Assembly (NCBI RefSeq): GCF_000472385.1 | Contig: NZ_AWZU01000067.1 | Span: 1 to 32,695, forward strand | DNA length: 32,695 nt | Origin: Bradyrhizobium sp. ARR65 | Lineage (GTDB): Bacteria > Pseudomonadota > Alphaproteobacteria > Rhizobiales > Xanthobacteraceae | Direction of reading: 5' to 3' | Shown: piece by piece, positions 23,110 to 32,422 of the stretch | Layout: every line of letters begins with the position of its first letter | Numbering within the stretch: position 1 is the stretch's first letter | Translations under genes and position numbers: made by a program | The notes under the pieces: model-generated | What the model saw: the letters and a program-made list of their open reading frames with translations, nothing else | Database searches by the model: none | What the model was told of the DNA's origin: nothing

Positions 23110-24228
23110 ATGAGCTCAATGAGATTAATCGGCCTGGCCGTTAGCACGTTAATCGCACTCTCCACCAATGCATTCGCTGAAGACATCACCATCGCCGTAG
23201 CCGGGCCGATGACCGGCACCGAATCCGCCTTCGGCCGCCAGATGAAGAATGGTGCCGATATGGCGATCGAGCAAATCAATGCGGCCGGCGGCGTACTGGG
23301 TAAGAAGTTGGCGCTCGACGTCGAGGACGATGCCTGCGATCCCAAGCAGGCGCGCTCGGTGGCGGAGAAGATTGGTGGCATGAGGATCCCATTTGTGGCA
23401 GGTCACTATTGCTCGTCTTCTTCGATCCCAGCCTCCGAGGCTTATGCAGAGAACAACGTCTTGGAGATCACGCCGGCCTCCACCAACCCGACCTTCACGG
23501 AGCGAGGGCTGTGGAATGTCGCTCGCGTCTGCGGTCGCGATGACCAGCAGGGCGCAGTTGCCGGCGATTACATCGCCAAGAGTTTCAAGGGCAAGAACAT
23601 CGCGATCCTCAATGATAAGACCACCTATGGCAAGGGTCTGGCCGATGAGACCAAGAAGGCGCTCAACAAGGCTGGCATTACCGAAAAGCTCTATGAGTCC
23701 TACACCAAAGGGGACAAGGACTTTAATGCCATCGTATCGCGGCTGAAGTCCGAGAACATCGATCTCGTCTATGTAGGTGGGTATCACCAGGAGGCCGGCC
23801 TGATCCTCCGCCAAATGCGCGACCAGGGCCTGAAGACTATCCTAATGGCTGGCGATGCGCTTGCCGACAAGGAATATGCCTCGATCACCGGCCCCGCCGG
23901 CGCAGGCACGCTGTTCACCTTCGGACCCGATCCGCGCAAGAAGCCGAGCGCGGCCGCGATTGTCGAGAAATTCAAGGCGAAGAACATCGATCCCGAAGGC
24001 TATACGCTCTACACCTATGCCGCCATCCAGGTGTGGACGCAGGCTGTGGCGAAGGCCGGTACCTCAGATCCAAAGAAGGTGATGGACACCATCAAGGCCG
24101 GCTCCTGGGATACGGTCATCGGCAAACTGGAATATGACGCCAAGGGCGACATCAAGCAGCTCGACTATGTCGTCTACAAGTGGGACGACAAGGGCGGCTA
24201 CGCCGAGGTGAACCCGAAGGGATCCTGA
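23110..24228 (+). CDS. Branched-chain amino acid ABC transporter, periplasmic binding protein (LivK type)
   Basis: Periplasmic type I ligand-binding protein of about 372 residues from ATG 23110. Signal peptide MRLIGLAVSTLIALSTNAFA with cleavage before EDITIAVAGP. Family signatures: GPMTGTESAFGRQMKNGADM, AAGGVLGKKLALDVEDDACD, VAGHYCSSSSIPASEAYAEN, ITPASTNPTFTERG, then KNIAILNDKTTYGKGLADET. The ATG at 23110 is preferred over GTG 23098 because GGAGGA then serves as ribosome binding site five bases upstream. No permease or ATPase genes follow, so it is an orphan binding protein. It is divergent from marR, which may control it. The ligand may be an amino acid or, as in many rhizobial homologues, another small compound. 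Confidence 0.94.
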   Translation: MSSMRLIGLAVSTLIALSTNAFAEDITIAVAGPMTGTESAFGRQMKNGADMAIEQINAAGGVLGKKLALDVEDDACDPKQARSVAEKIGGMRIPFVAGHYCSSSSIPASEAYAENNVLEITPASTNPTFTERGLWNVARVCGRDDQQGAVAGDYIAKSFKGKNIAILNDKTTYGKGLADETKKALNKAGITEKLYESYTKGDKDFNAIVSRLKSENIDLVYVGGYHQEAGLILRQMRDQGLKTILMAGDALADKEYASITGPAGAGTLFTFGPDPRKKPSAAAIVEKFKAKNIDPEGYTLYTYAAIQVWTQAVAKAGTSDPKKVMDTIKAGSWDTVIGKLEYDAKGDIKQLDYVVYKWDDKGGYAEVNPKGS

Positions 24229-25045
24229 CGGCTGAAGCCGCCACAGAACCAACGCGTCGCGCCAGAGCCAGGCCGAAACACATCCCCTGGCTTTGCGAGG
24301 ACCATTGAGTGTTCATGAGGGAGGGGGCCATTTGAATCATGAGGAAAAGTGGATCCGCCTTTCGGGAGGCGCTGTACACGGGCATTCTTCGAAGCGACTA
24401 TACAGCAGATGGGCGAGATGCTCAGGCAAGCCAGCGCTGGAAGGCGGGTTCACCAGCTGAGGTGTGCACAGGAGGCGCTACGTTAAGCACCAATGTGTTG
24501 TACGAAACTCCGAATACTGGGAAGTTAGTTGATCAAGCTGACGCAAAGCTCATTTTTTCAGCTGCCGATGCTTAAAAAGAGACGGCCGCGAGGTCGATTA
24601 TGGAGTATGTGGCGGCGGCCCTGACGCTCTCTTGCCGGACCAGGGCCAGCTCTATTGGACCAAATACCGCGAGCGTTTATGGTTCTGGTGCTTGCCTAAG
24701 TTGCTGTTTGCATCACCGACTGGGGTGTTCCACGCGCCCGATTGCGTGTAGCCTCGTGTCGATTCGCACGCGCAGTCACACTCATGCCTTTATCGTCGCG
24801 CTATCGCCCAGAATTTGGAGAGCATTTCATTGAAAATGCTATCAATCCAGATAGTGGACAACGAACATTGCTCTGAGGCTTAATCGATGAGATTGAGAGG
24901 CCAACCGGTTGGGGAAACATGCGCAGCCGCATGTGTTCTCGCCGCGCCGCTGCAGCCACGCGCGCCTGTTCCTGATATCCTCTCCTTGGAAGACCGGACA
25001 TCGCAAAGCAGATAGGAACGCCGGTTTACCGGCGAGCGAACAATC
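24229..25045. other. 817-base gap, no supported gene; one inverted repeat
   Basis: The frame 24339-24575 has no recognised family. At 24917-24934 a perfect inverted repeat ACATGCG-CAGC-CGCATGT lies 112 bases before the next gene; no T-tract follows, so it is more likely an operator or hairpin than a terminator. Confidence 0.4.
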
Positions 25046-25264
25046 ATGCCCAATGCCTATATCATTGAAGTCTGTGACCGGGCCGCCGGCATCGTCACCC
25101 GCAACGAACAGGGCTTCCGTTTCTTTTCCGCGGAACGCATGTTCGACAGTCTCGAAGGCCGCCAATTTCGTTGCGCGCGAGATGCTGAGCTCGCTGCGAG
25201 AGCTTTGCTTGAGCAACGGCAACATCTTGGGACGTCTCCTGAAGCTGGCGCGTACCCCCATTGA
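25046..25264 (+). CDS. Small conserved-looking hypothetical protein
   Basis: 72 residues: MPNAYIIEVCDRAAGIVTRN, EQGFRFFSAERMFDSLEGRQ and FRCARDAELAARALLEQRQ. The even strand-turn-strand-helix pattern, together with a loose memory of similar small rhizobial proteins, makes this likely to be a real gene. Its function is unknown. The last dozen residues may have been altered by the adjacent IS5-family remnant that begins just downstream on the other strand. Confidence 0.6.
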   Translation: MPNAYIIEVCDRAAGIVTRNEQGFRFFSAERMFDSLEGRQFRCARDAELAARALLEQRQHLGTSPEAGAYPH

Positions 25265-25269
25265 CGACC

Positions 25270-25916
25270 GGCGCAACATGCGCGGTTCTATGAGTTCGAT
25301 GTTCAGCCCACGCTGCTTGGCGGCTGGTCGCTTATTCGGGATGGGGTCGAATCGGATGACCAAGGCGGCAGCACGTTCGTTGAGGTAGGCGCGAAGCTAG
25401 TTGCTGTCGAAGGCCTTCTCGTCCATCAGCGCCGCAAAATTGGGATCCGTGATCAGCGGCTCGCGTGATGACCGGGCAAAGGACGGAGCGAACGACCGAT
25501 GGGGTCGATCGGCGGCCATAATTTTCGTCCTCAAGCCGCCGCGCGAGTGGCCCATGGCCTGATTTTTGAATCCTCCCGTTTGCGCGGGTGCCATGCTGAT
25601 GGACCCGGACGAGTGTGCCGTCGATGAGGACATATTCGAAACGGGGTCGTCGCAAAGGGCCTTGAAGAGGCGTTATCCATGACTCCTTTCCACGCCCAGC
25701 ACCAGAAGCGCGCATATGACCTGAACTACTTCCCAAAGGCCTCCGGCAGATCGCGCCACGGCGAAGCGGTGCGGGCAATCCAAAGAACGGATTCCATAAA
25801 CAGCCGGTTGTCACGCCCACTGCTGCCGGGGTCACCGCCTTTGCCGGACACTGCGGCGCAATCCGGTTCCTACTTGCGCGTCGCTCAACACCAATCGCCT
25901 CAGGGCTGATGTCCAA
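25270..25916 (-). mobile_element. IS5-family insertion sequence remnant (transposase pseudogene)
   Basis: DDE transposase pieces in several frames. FEYVLIDGTLVRVHQHGT contains the first catalytic Asp. NQAMGHSRGGLRTKIMAA and LITDPNFAALMDEKAFDSN (with the second Asp region) follow in another frame; RFDPIPNKRPAAKQRG is the final part. The N-terminal region, including RIAPQCPAKAV, is also broken. At least three frameshifts show it is inactive. Terminal repeats could not be placed. Confidence 0.82.
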
Positions 25917-25990
25917 TTCTCAGCCTTAAATCAATTGTCTACTGATTTTGGAATCTTGTCTTTAAAATACACGACTGGCGACTTGAGCGC

Positions 25991-27598
25991 TTAGAAAAAC
26001 ACCGACGTAGATACCAGAAAGTTCAAAGCATGCCCGGTTTCACGTGTGTGTGTAATGCTCGTCGGCTTGTTGATGTATGTCAGTCCTACGCTCGCGTAGA
26101 TCCCGGGTGCAAGATGCGCGGTATAGGTGCCGGAGATCGCGGTACTTTCGCGATGCACGAGATCTCCTTTGGCCAAGGCTGCATCCACCGCAAATTTGCT
26201 CCAGACGGCGTTGGTGGCCACAAGCGCAATCTGATCAGTGGGGCGGCTGTCAAACAGTCCCTTCGCATAAAGGCGAAGCTCGTAATATTGACTAACTCTA
26301 TTCAGGTCAGGCGGAGCGTACATTACGGAGAATCCACCATAGATGCCGCGATATGCCGAGACCTGGGCATCAGACTGCCAGAGTTGCCTGTCCGCGGCGA
26401 CGTAGTAGATACTGTTTGCGTCGGCTCTCGGTTGCGCCGGATCCTGCAAGTTCTTGTAGCTGCTGTTGTTGAAGCCGGCGCCGATCCGCAACCAGGTCTC
26501 GGGTAAGCCCGGAGCAGCTTTGTTCTTGTACCCAGCTTCATCAAGGAACAGAATGCCGGTGTGCTCCGTGCTCCAGTTTAGGCCGCTGGGATTCTCGGTT
26601 AGTTGCGCATACTGACCGTCTGGACTGATTGAGCGCTGGAGCGAGAACTTATTATATAGATGATCATCAAAATTGTACTTCAGGTTGAGAGCTGGCGTAG
26701 GCGCGGCATTGTTGCTCATCCCTGCTTGATACAGAATATTCGACGAAGGGGCTGAAACGCTTGCTCCTGCATTCCCTCCGACCAATGTGCCAGCGAACTC
26801 ATTTAAATTTCTGAGGTAACCCGTTTTGAGTTCGAGTTTCCTGTCGAAAAATGTCTGGTAGTAGGCAAATGTATTGAGACCGACTCTATCTGGCCCCCCT
26901 GGTTTCCATGTCCAGTATTGTTGCTCGACGCCTGCGATGATCTGACCATCGGGTATTCCAAAGCGGCTGAGATCGTACGTCATGATGAAGAAATTCACGG
27001 TACCAAATGTCGGATTCTGGCCCATGAATGACTGATTTGGCATCGTGCTTCTGGCTGCATTTGGTAGTCGATTATCTATAAAGGTGTTCACTGTCCCGCC
27101 AACATAACCGATGCCGACATCTGCCAGCGCCGATCTAATCCCTCCTTTATCCTGATCTACAGTATCGGCAGGACCGGGTATGACGAGCCACATGCCTTTT
27201 TCGCGGAGATTGTCAAATTTTGCGAATGGATCGATCCTCTTTTGAGTTCTCTTAGCAACTTCATCGGAATGGTGGCCCTTTCCGTTAGGCTGCGTCGCAG
27301 TTGGCTCTTGTGCCGAGCTGCCGATGTCACGCGCTGCTGCTTTGGGCCGGCGGGGCCGCACGGTCCTGGCAGGATCCGTCTCTTTTAGTAGTGTTCTTCT
27401 GGCAGCCGCATCCGGAGGGTCGCTCTTGAGAGAATGGTCGTTGGCTGCTTGTGCGAATGCCGAACCGCCGGTGAGAGCCGCTGCCAGCGAGAGTGCGATA
27501 ACAGGCCCTCCTTGGCCGGTATTTTGTCGAAAGCTGAAAGCCGGTGCCGCGGCCGAGTAGATTTCATTCAACATCGCCAAGCTAACGCGACCATGCAT
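25991..27598 (-). CDS. OprB-like carbohydrate porin
   Basis: Outer-membrane beta-barrel protein, 535 residues from ATG 27598, which has GGAG seven bases upstream; the frame continues to 27850 but that extension is not signal-like. A long N-region leads to the signal core PVIALSLAAALTGGSAFAQA. The barrel has OprB/carbohydrate-porin features: an N-terminal region KFDNLREKGMWLVIPGPADT, GGTVNTFIDN, FFIMTYDLSRFGIPDGQIIA, repeated amphipathic strands (YYELRLYAKGLFDSRPTDQI), and the C-terminal end HALNFLVSTSVFF with terminal Phe. Residues about 60-120 form a basic, proline-rich linker (ARTVRPRRPKAAARDIGSSA) unusual for the family. The substrate is unknown; uptake of sugars or sugar acids is likely. 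Confidence 0.88.
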   Translation of the reverse strand: MHGRVSLAMLNEIYSAAAPAFSFRQNTGQGGPVIALSLAAALTGGSAFAQAANDHSLKSDPPDAAARRTLLKETDPARTVRPRRPKAAARDIGSSAQEPTATQPNGKGHHSDEVAKRTQKRIDPFAKFDNLREKGMWLVIPGPADTVDQDKGGIRSALADVGIGYVGGTVNTFIDNRLPNAARSTMPNQSFMGQNPTFGTVNFFIMTYDLSRFGIPDGQIIAGVEQQYWTWKPGGPDRVGLNTFAYYQTFFDRKLELKTGYLRNLNEFAGTLVGGNAGASVSAPSSNILYQAGMSNNAAPTPALNLKYNFDDHLYNKFSLQRSISPDGQYAQLTENPSGLNWSTEHTGILFLDEAGYKNKAAPGLPETWLRIGAGFNNSSYKNLQDPAQPRADANSIYYVAADRQLWQSDAQVSAYRGIYGGFSVMYAPPDLNRVSQYYELRLYAKGLFDSRPTDQIALVATNAVWSKFAVDAALAKGDLVHRESTAISGTYTAHLAPGIYASVGLTYINKPTSITHTRETGHALNFLVSTSVFF

Positions 27599-29170
27599 AG
27601 TGAGCTCCGCTTCTGTATTGTTGGATTTGATGGATTGCGCTCCGACCTGATCGGCCGGAACTGACCAGTATTTGGGGTATGAAGTCGGTCCGGAGTGACG
27701 CTTCGCAGCAGGTGCCAGTATCAATCTCGGCGAGGCCCGCTTAGCCTTCGCGAGGCTGGTTACTGGGGGGAGTGCCGCACGCCATGGAATGGTTGGGGTC
27801 GTATGTGGCGAGCGCGCCATACCGCCGAGATTCGAGATCGACAGTTGCAACGTAGTTCGGCCGCGTCGTCTCGGCGTCGGGAGCGGGCACTATTGTTCGC
27901 CGCCTTTGCTGAGCCAGATAGTGGCAGTCGATCGACGCACCGTAACGTTTTCACCATTTGCTGCAAACGAGCCATCTCTTTCACCATAACGGTGAGAAGA
28001 ATTTCTGATGCCGAAGATCCTGGTCGAAGAAGACGATTCTTCGAGAAGATAGAAGTCGCCGGAACGGAGGGCCTCGCGTGCCAGCTAGTTGGCGGCACTG
28101 CGCTTGGTTCGCATGCGGTGGCTGAGAGACGAGGCAGTTGACAGGCTAGAAGCCAAGAGGCCACTGAAACATGCGCGCTCGGCGATCGCGCGATAAAGTC
28201 GATCATGGAATTCGTGAAAACCAGAGATAGCGGATGGAGGAGACTTGATAGCTGCAGGCGAGGGGGCGGCACATTTGTCAGGACCGTTGGGTGCGGCCGG
28301 ATCTATATTTCATCCGGATTTCCTTGATGTGGCCGTCGCGCGGGGTTCATTGACACTGAGTGCCATGTCTGCCTCACGTCCATCAATTGCTGAAGTTGGT
28401 AGTTGACTTGCGCGCGCTCTGACGCATCCGGCCACGACGCACGCACACCATCAAGCCTTCAACCTCGAAGGCGCTGGGGGCAATTTCATGTTCGATGTGG
28501 GCTCGGCTTGGCGTGCCGAGTGGACGGTGTACCGTGGGAGCTGCGCGAGAGCGCTCGGCCCCAAGTGGTCGCGCCCGTAACCTCCCGTAGCTCCGGATCA
28601 CAGTAGGATTTAGAAGTGGCTCTCGTCTGCTGAGGGCTGACGGCATTCTTAGCCGCGTAAAACAGACGCTTGCGGTACGAGCTACACGGAGATCAGTTGC
28701 CGTGAGTGGTCGATTTCCTTCCTCGCTCGGGCTTCGGATTTCCTCGTTGCTAGTCTTACGGCTGGGCTCTGTGTTCAGTCCCAACCCGGATTCCTACAAG
28801 GCCAGGCAGACGATTCTGCCGATTGCCCAAAATCGGCGACTGCCAGGCGATGGTGCGTTGGTGTGTGAATGGGGTTGCGCAGCTAGGTCTGCGCCGAATG
28901 CGGGTGCCGCCGCATTAAACGCGACAGTGCTCGCACTCACAAGAAATAGGCCCCTTTTTTCGGGCTTCCCTCCTTTGGGTGGCCTCTAGCAACCCGTGTC
29001 CCATCAACACCAAGTATGATAGCTGCGGCACAATATTGAGTTCTTTAGCTTGAATCTCGTGCTGCGAAAGGCTGTAAGCTCACAACCTCACTATCAACAA
29101 GTTACAAATGAAAGGCTTTGACGGCATGCCATGTCGGGCGTGCGCGTCAATGCCAGGGGTGGAATGAAGC
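27599..29170. other. 1.6-kb region without intact genes
   Basis: Upstream of the porin. I found no sigma-54 promoter with correct spacing; a TGGCACC sequence near 27710 has the -12 element misplaced. A 14-codon receiver-like start at 28008 is listed separately. The frames at 28383-28784 and 28702-28989 have no family-like content. Confidence 0.45.
28008..28052 (+). pseudogene. Possible first codons of a response regulator
   Basis: MPKILVEEDDSSRR then stop. It closely resembles the opening of receiver domains (MPKILVVEDD with acidic-pocket Asp/Glu). Nothing receiver-like follows in any frame, so it is at best a fragment. Confidence 0.3.
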
Positions 29171-29413
29171 ATGATCAAAGCAAGCGAGCCGTCAAAGTCG
29201 CAGGCCGAAAAGCCCACGTGGCTGGAAGAGATCGAAGGCGCGCGGGCGCTGGAATTTGTCGAGCGCCCAAAATCGCAAAACGCTGCAGGTGTTTGGTGGC
29301 GCAGCACATTCGAGCGGGAGCGTTGTTTGGTTGCGAAGCCCTCAGTCGAAATTGCAAGGCAGCAAAGTTCGCTCATGCTTGGAGAGCACGCGGGCGGATT
29401 GCGGCTAAGCTGA
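29171..29413 (+). pseudogene. N-terminal remnant of a second prolyl oligopeptidase-like gene
   Basis: The 80-codon frame opens with MIKASEPSKSQAEKP and TWLEEIEGARALEFVE, matching YIWLEEIEGPRALAWARAEN of the intact peptidase. In the next frame KTLQVFGGAA fits the following NDKTLGVLQSD region, so an indel near 29275 breaks the frame. Unlike the intact gene it lacks a signal peptide, as expected for a cytoplasmic member. The peptidase domain is absent. Confidence 0.65.
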
Positions 29414-29678
29414 TCTTTTCAAAGAACTTCCGAGATTGCCCAGAATCCACGCCATCACCAGAAGTGCAGCCAGGAGAAGCCGTCTCTCCCCAATGCAGCC
29501 GAGCAGACCGCCGGTACCAAGCTTGCCCAGAACCAGGAGCCACCACGAGCGGCGCTGATCGACCGAAGATAAAGATAGGCGCCGATCAACGTGCCGTAGT
29601 TCCAAGCTTCAAGGAGATGATGGCAATCTGAAGGATGATCGCGAAAGCAAGAACACGCTAAGCGGCAACTATGTCGCC
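29414..29678. other. Intergenic, nothing supported
   Basis: The longer frame ending near 29631 continues the oligopeptidase remnant region without recognisable peptidase sequence. Confidence 0.4.
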
Positions 29679-30704
29679 CTACTGGGTAATGGCACTAGCG
29701 AAATGTGGCATCACGTACTTCAACGCGACGCCAGCGTTATGCGATGACGGAAACTCTTGTGCGTACTTCTGGGACGCTTCGTCTGGAAAGTGGCAGACGC
29801 GATTTGGAATTGCAGTTACATAAATGAATGGCGCTTTGTCCCATTTGGACCGAATGACGCCATGCGTCGTTTCCACCGACGTTATGTTCGTGGCTCCTGC
29901 CTTCTTTGCTAGCGCAATAGCCTTAGAATCAATGTCGCAGTATGGAGGAGGGGCGCCCGGCCCTACCGACGGAATGTTTACCGAGCTAATTCCCACAGCG
30001 TCACCATCAATGAGGAGCTGAAGCGCGCCCGCAGGACGAATTTGCGGTGCAATCATTTCGAGGCTGATAGCCTCCATAGTTTTTTGATCGGCGGCTACGC
30101 TAGTGAAGAACGATGCCGGTGTTTTGCTCGGAACAAGCTTCTCCATGAAACCGGACCATTCCCAAGTACCGCCAGGAAACCCGGGAACGTCCTTCGCGGC
30201 ATCATGAATGTAGATTGTTCCGCCAATCGTGCTGCATCCGTTGTTTGAGGCAAGGCCCGGATAGCCAGCGGTGCCGAACGCAACGACCCCGTCAGGCGCG
30301 CTGGCCGGACTCGTGTAATTGGTGATTAGGTCCATAGCCGTTATTTTGTCGCCACTGACTCCTTTCGTGTTGGCAAGATCATCAATGCACCAAATCTCCA
30401 CGGTTGCTGATAGAGCTTTGCCCGAGGGATCCTTAAGCACGTCGATCAGGCAGCGCGGTTTTTGGCGATCTGTTGGTGGGTCTGTTTGAGGGCGCGGCCA
30501 AGCCACATTGTATGGAATACTAAGGTTTGGATTGTGCTTCATCTGGTTGCAGGCGGCGGCCATAAGACCGTCTGCTTCGTGATACCGATTAGCAACGACG
30601 ACAATTCGAAGTTTTTTGGCGGGAGTCGTTTGGGCGAGTGATGCCGTGGGACCGGTGACCAGCGTTGCACCAGCACTCGCCAGAAAGGCTCTTCTATCTA
30701 TCAT
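29679..30704 (-). CDS. Tat-exported protein of unknown function
   Basis: 341 residues from ATG 30704 (GGGAG just upstream). A twin-arginine signal MIDRRAFLASAGATLVTGPT then ASLAQ directs folded export to the periplasm. The mature part has an alpha/beta pattern (KKLRIVVVANRYHEADGLMA, DGVVAFGTAGYPG, TIGGTIYIHDA, TNITSVETTHGVIR, FIYVTAIPNRVCHFPDEASQ). AFGTAG, SVETTHG and a late FPSSHNAG vaguely recall nucleoside-phosphorylase-like folds, but no diagnostic motif can be confirmed. It starts 31 bases after the cupin gene and is almost certainly co-transcribed with it. Confidence 0.8.
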   Translation of the reverse strand: MIDRRAFLASAGATLVTGPTASLAQTTPAKKLRIVVVANRYHEADGLMAAACNQMKHNPNLSIPYNVAWPRPQTDPPTDRQKPRCLIDVLKDPSGKALSATVEIWCIDDLANTKGVSGDKITAMDLITNYTSPASAPDGVVAFGTAGYPGLASNNGCSTIGGTIYIHDAAKDVPGFPGGTWEWSGFMEKLVPSKTPASFFTSVAADQKTMEAISLEMIAPQIRPAGALQLLIDGDAVGISSVNIPSVGPGAPPPYCDIDSKAIALAKKAGATNITSVETTHGVIRSKWDKAPFIYVTAIPNRVCHFPDEASQKYAQEFPSSHNAGVALKYVMPHFASAITQ

Positions 30705-30735
30705 GGGCTCCCTCGACAATGTTGCGCTCTGAACC

Positions 30736-31182
30736 CTACGATGCACTCATAATATTTTGCGCGGAGAGTTGGGTCGCGCCGATCTTTTCGACCGTTCCAT
30801 CGTACTTGTAATAGAAAACATCGCCGTTCTCCAAGAAGTACACTGGCATAGCTGAGAATAGCTTGTACTGGATCGAGTCTTCCTCTGCGATGTAACCGCC
30901 ATGTTTTTCCCCGGCCGGGATTACATCGAATGTGCCAACGGTAATAACTCGTCCTTCAGTTCGCACTCTTCCCTTTATTAGGAATAAAGTCTGCACAGTC
31001 GGATGGTAATGAACCGGGAAAACGGCCCCGTTATCGATCTTAGCAAGTTCGATTGTTGTGCCCATCACTGGGTCGCAGAATAGGACCTTGTTAGAAATTC
31101 CTGGCCAAGGCATCGGCTTCCAAGGATACTTCTCGTGATCGCCAACGCACGAATAGATTTTGGCGCGATCCAATGCATGCAT
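30736..31182 (-). CDS. Cupin-domain protein (acetylacetone/dihydroxyacetophenone dioxygenase-like)
   Basis: 148-residue single-domain cupin. Motif 1: GAVFPVHYHPTVQTLFLIKG with His58 and His60; the usual metal-binding Glu is replaced by Gln64. Motif 2: GTFDVIPAGEKHGG with His94. The overall pattern resembles small metal-dependent oxygenases that cleave C-C bonds, for example those acting on acetylacetone or 2,4'-dihydroxyacetophenone; the assignment within the cupins is tentative. GGAGG lies seven bases before ATG 31182. It is first in a two-gene unit with the Tat-exported protein. Confidence 0.85.
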   Translation of the reverse strand: MHALDRAKIYSCVGDHEKYPWKPMPWPGISNKVLFCDPVMGTTIELAKIDNGAVFPVHYHPTVQTLFLIKGRVRTEGRVITVGTFDVIPAGEKHGGYIAEEDSIQYKLFSAMPVYFLENGDVFYYKYDGTVEKIGATQLSAQNIMSAS

Positions 31183-31449
31183 AGTTCGCCTCCATATGGC
31201 CGTTTCCGAATAACACTATAAATAGTATCTTGTCAGCAAGGTAACCCGGACGCAAGTTCGATGATCAATGGCAGGTTAGATTTCTGCTCGCGCTGCCAAC
31301 CAGCGCCAGCGAGATAGGTCGTTGCACGTCCAAGGCTAAGCAGGCGTCGGATTCCGACGGATCACATCGAGATAGATCAACGGAGTGCGAGCGCCTTTAC
31401 GTGTCATGCTTCGGACTGGAGCTGAGGTCGGAACGCGGGGCCTTAGCCC
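31183..31449. other. Upstream region of the cupin unit
   Basis: A small palindrome ACTAT-AA-ATAGT lies at 31215-31226, about 35 bases before the cupin ATG, in an AT-rich patch likely to hold the promoter. No sigma-54 element is present. Confidence 0.35.
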
Positions 31450-31810
31450 GCGAAGACCGCGGTGGAGACGATCTTCGGCGGGAAGGGGCGCTGTAGAATC
31501 GCCGCTTCCTGCAGATGTGCAGCCACTACTTGGTCGACCCCGTTGCCTGCACGCCGGCGTCGGGCTGGGAGAAGGGGCAGGTCGAGAACCAGCTCGGGCT
31601 GGTCTGGTAACGCTTCTTCACGCCGCGGCTGCGGTTCGAGGGTCAAGAACCTTGCCGAGTTGAGTGCTTGGCTGCTCGACAAATGCATCGCTTACGCCAA
31701 GGCACATCGCCATCCAGAGCTGGCCGATCAGACGATCTGAGAAGTGTTCGAAGCCGAGCGCCCGAAGCTCGTTCCCTATGCCGGCCGCTTCGAGGCAGGC
31801 CTCGTGAGGT
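31450..31810 (+). mobile_element. istA: IS21-family IstA transposase remnant
   Basis: Pieces in successive frames match the C-terminal half of IstA: AKTAVETIFGGK, then CSHYLVDPVACTPASGWEKG with QVENQLGLVW, then NLAELSAWLLDKCIAYAKAH with RHPELADQTI, a stop (31738-31740), and EVFEAERPKLVPYAGRF. The frameshifts and stop show it is dead. No istB follows. Confidence 0.82.
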
Positions 31811-32156
31811 GGGCGCGGGGTGAACTGAGCGCGCTGGCTCATCAAAAAAGCACTCGAGCTATCAGCCTGGAAAGGACGAAACCGCACAACTGTTAGCGGA
31901 AGGGGTAGACACCCCAATCAAGGAACTTGCGGAGAAGGAGAAGGAAGAAGCGGACCGCGCGCTCGATTGAGCTGACGGCGTTACCATGCCGCTACGGTCA
32001 AGAGCGCCTATCGAGAGTCAGGAACAACACGTCCGGTTTACCCCTGAGCGGACCGATGCAGTCGATTTGGGCCGCTGGATCGCGAGCCGACGCTGACCTT
32101 GCCCCTTTCGGTTAATCCAGTTTGAAGTTCGTTCTGGCCCAGACTAGGACCGGAGC
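31811..32156. other. Junction between IS21 and IS3 remnants
   Basis: No gene recognised. The left end of the IS3-family element must lie here, but I could not identify its terminal repeat. Confidence 0.4.
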
Positions 32157-32422
32157 ATGAAGCGCAACCGGTTTTCGGAAGAACAAATCATCGGGATTTT
32201 GAAGGAGCACGAGGCCGGCGTTTCGGTCGCCGATCTGTGCCGCAAGATGGCGACAGTGAGGCCAGCATCTACAAATGGAAAGCCAAGTTTGGCGGGATGG
32301 AGGTCTCGGAGGCCAAGCGGCTGAAGACGCTTGAGGACGAGAACACGCAGCTAAAGCGGCTGCTAGCCGACGCCATGCTGGACAACGCGGCGCTGAAGGA
32401 CCTGTTGGGAAAGAAGTGGTAA
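32157..32422 (+). mobile_element. IS3-family transposase orfA, frameshifted
   Basis: Reads MKRNRFSEEQIIGILKEHEA then GVSVADLCRK (helix-turn-helix); a missing base after 32246 shifts the frame, after which SIYKWKAKFGGMEVSEAKRL continues, with the leucine-zipper part LEDENTQLKRLLADAMLDNA then ALKDLLGKKW. This is a typical orfA of about 88 residues. The indel would stop production of a normal OrfA. Confidence 0.88.
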
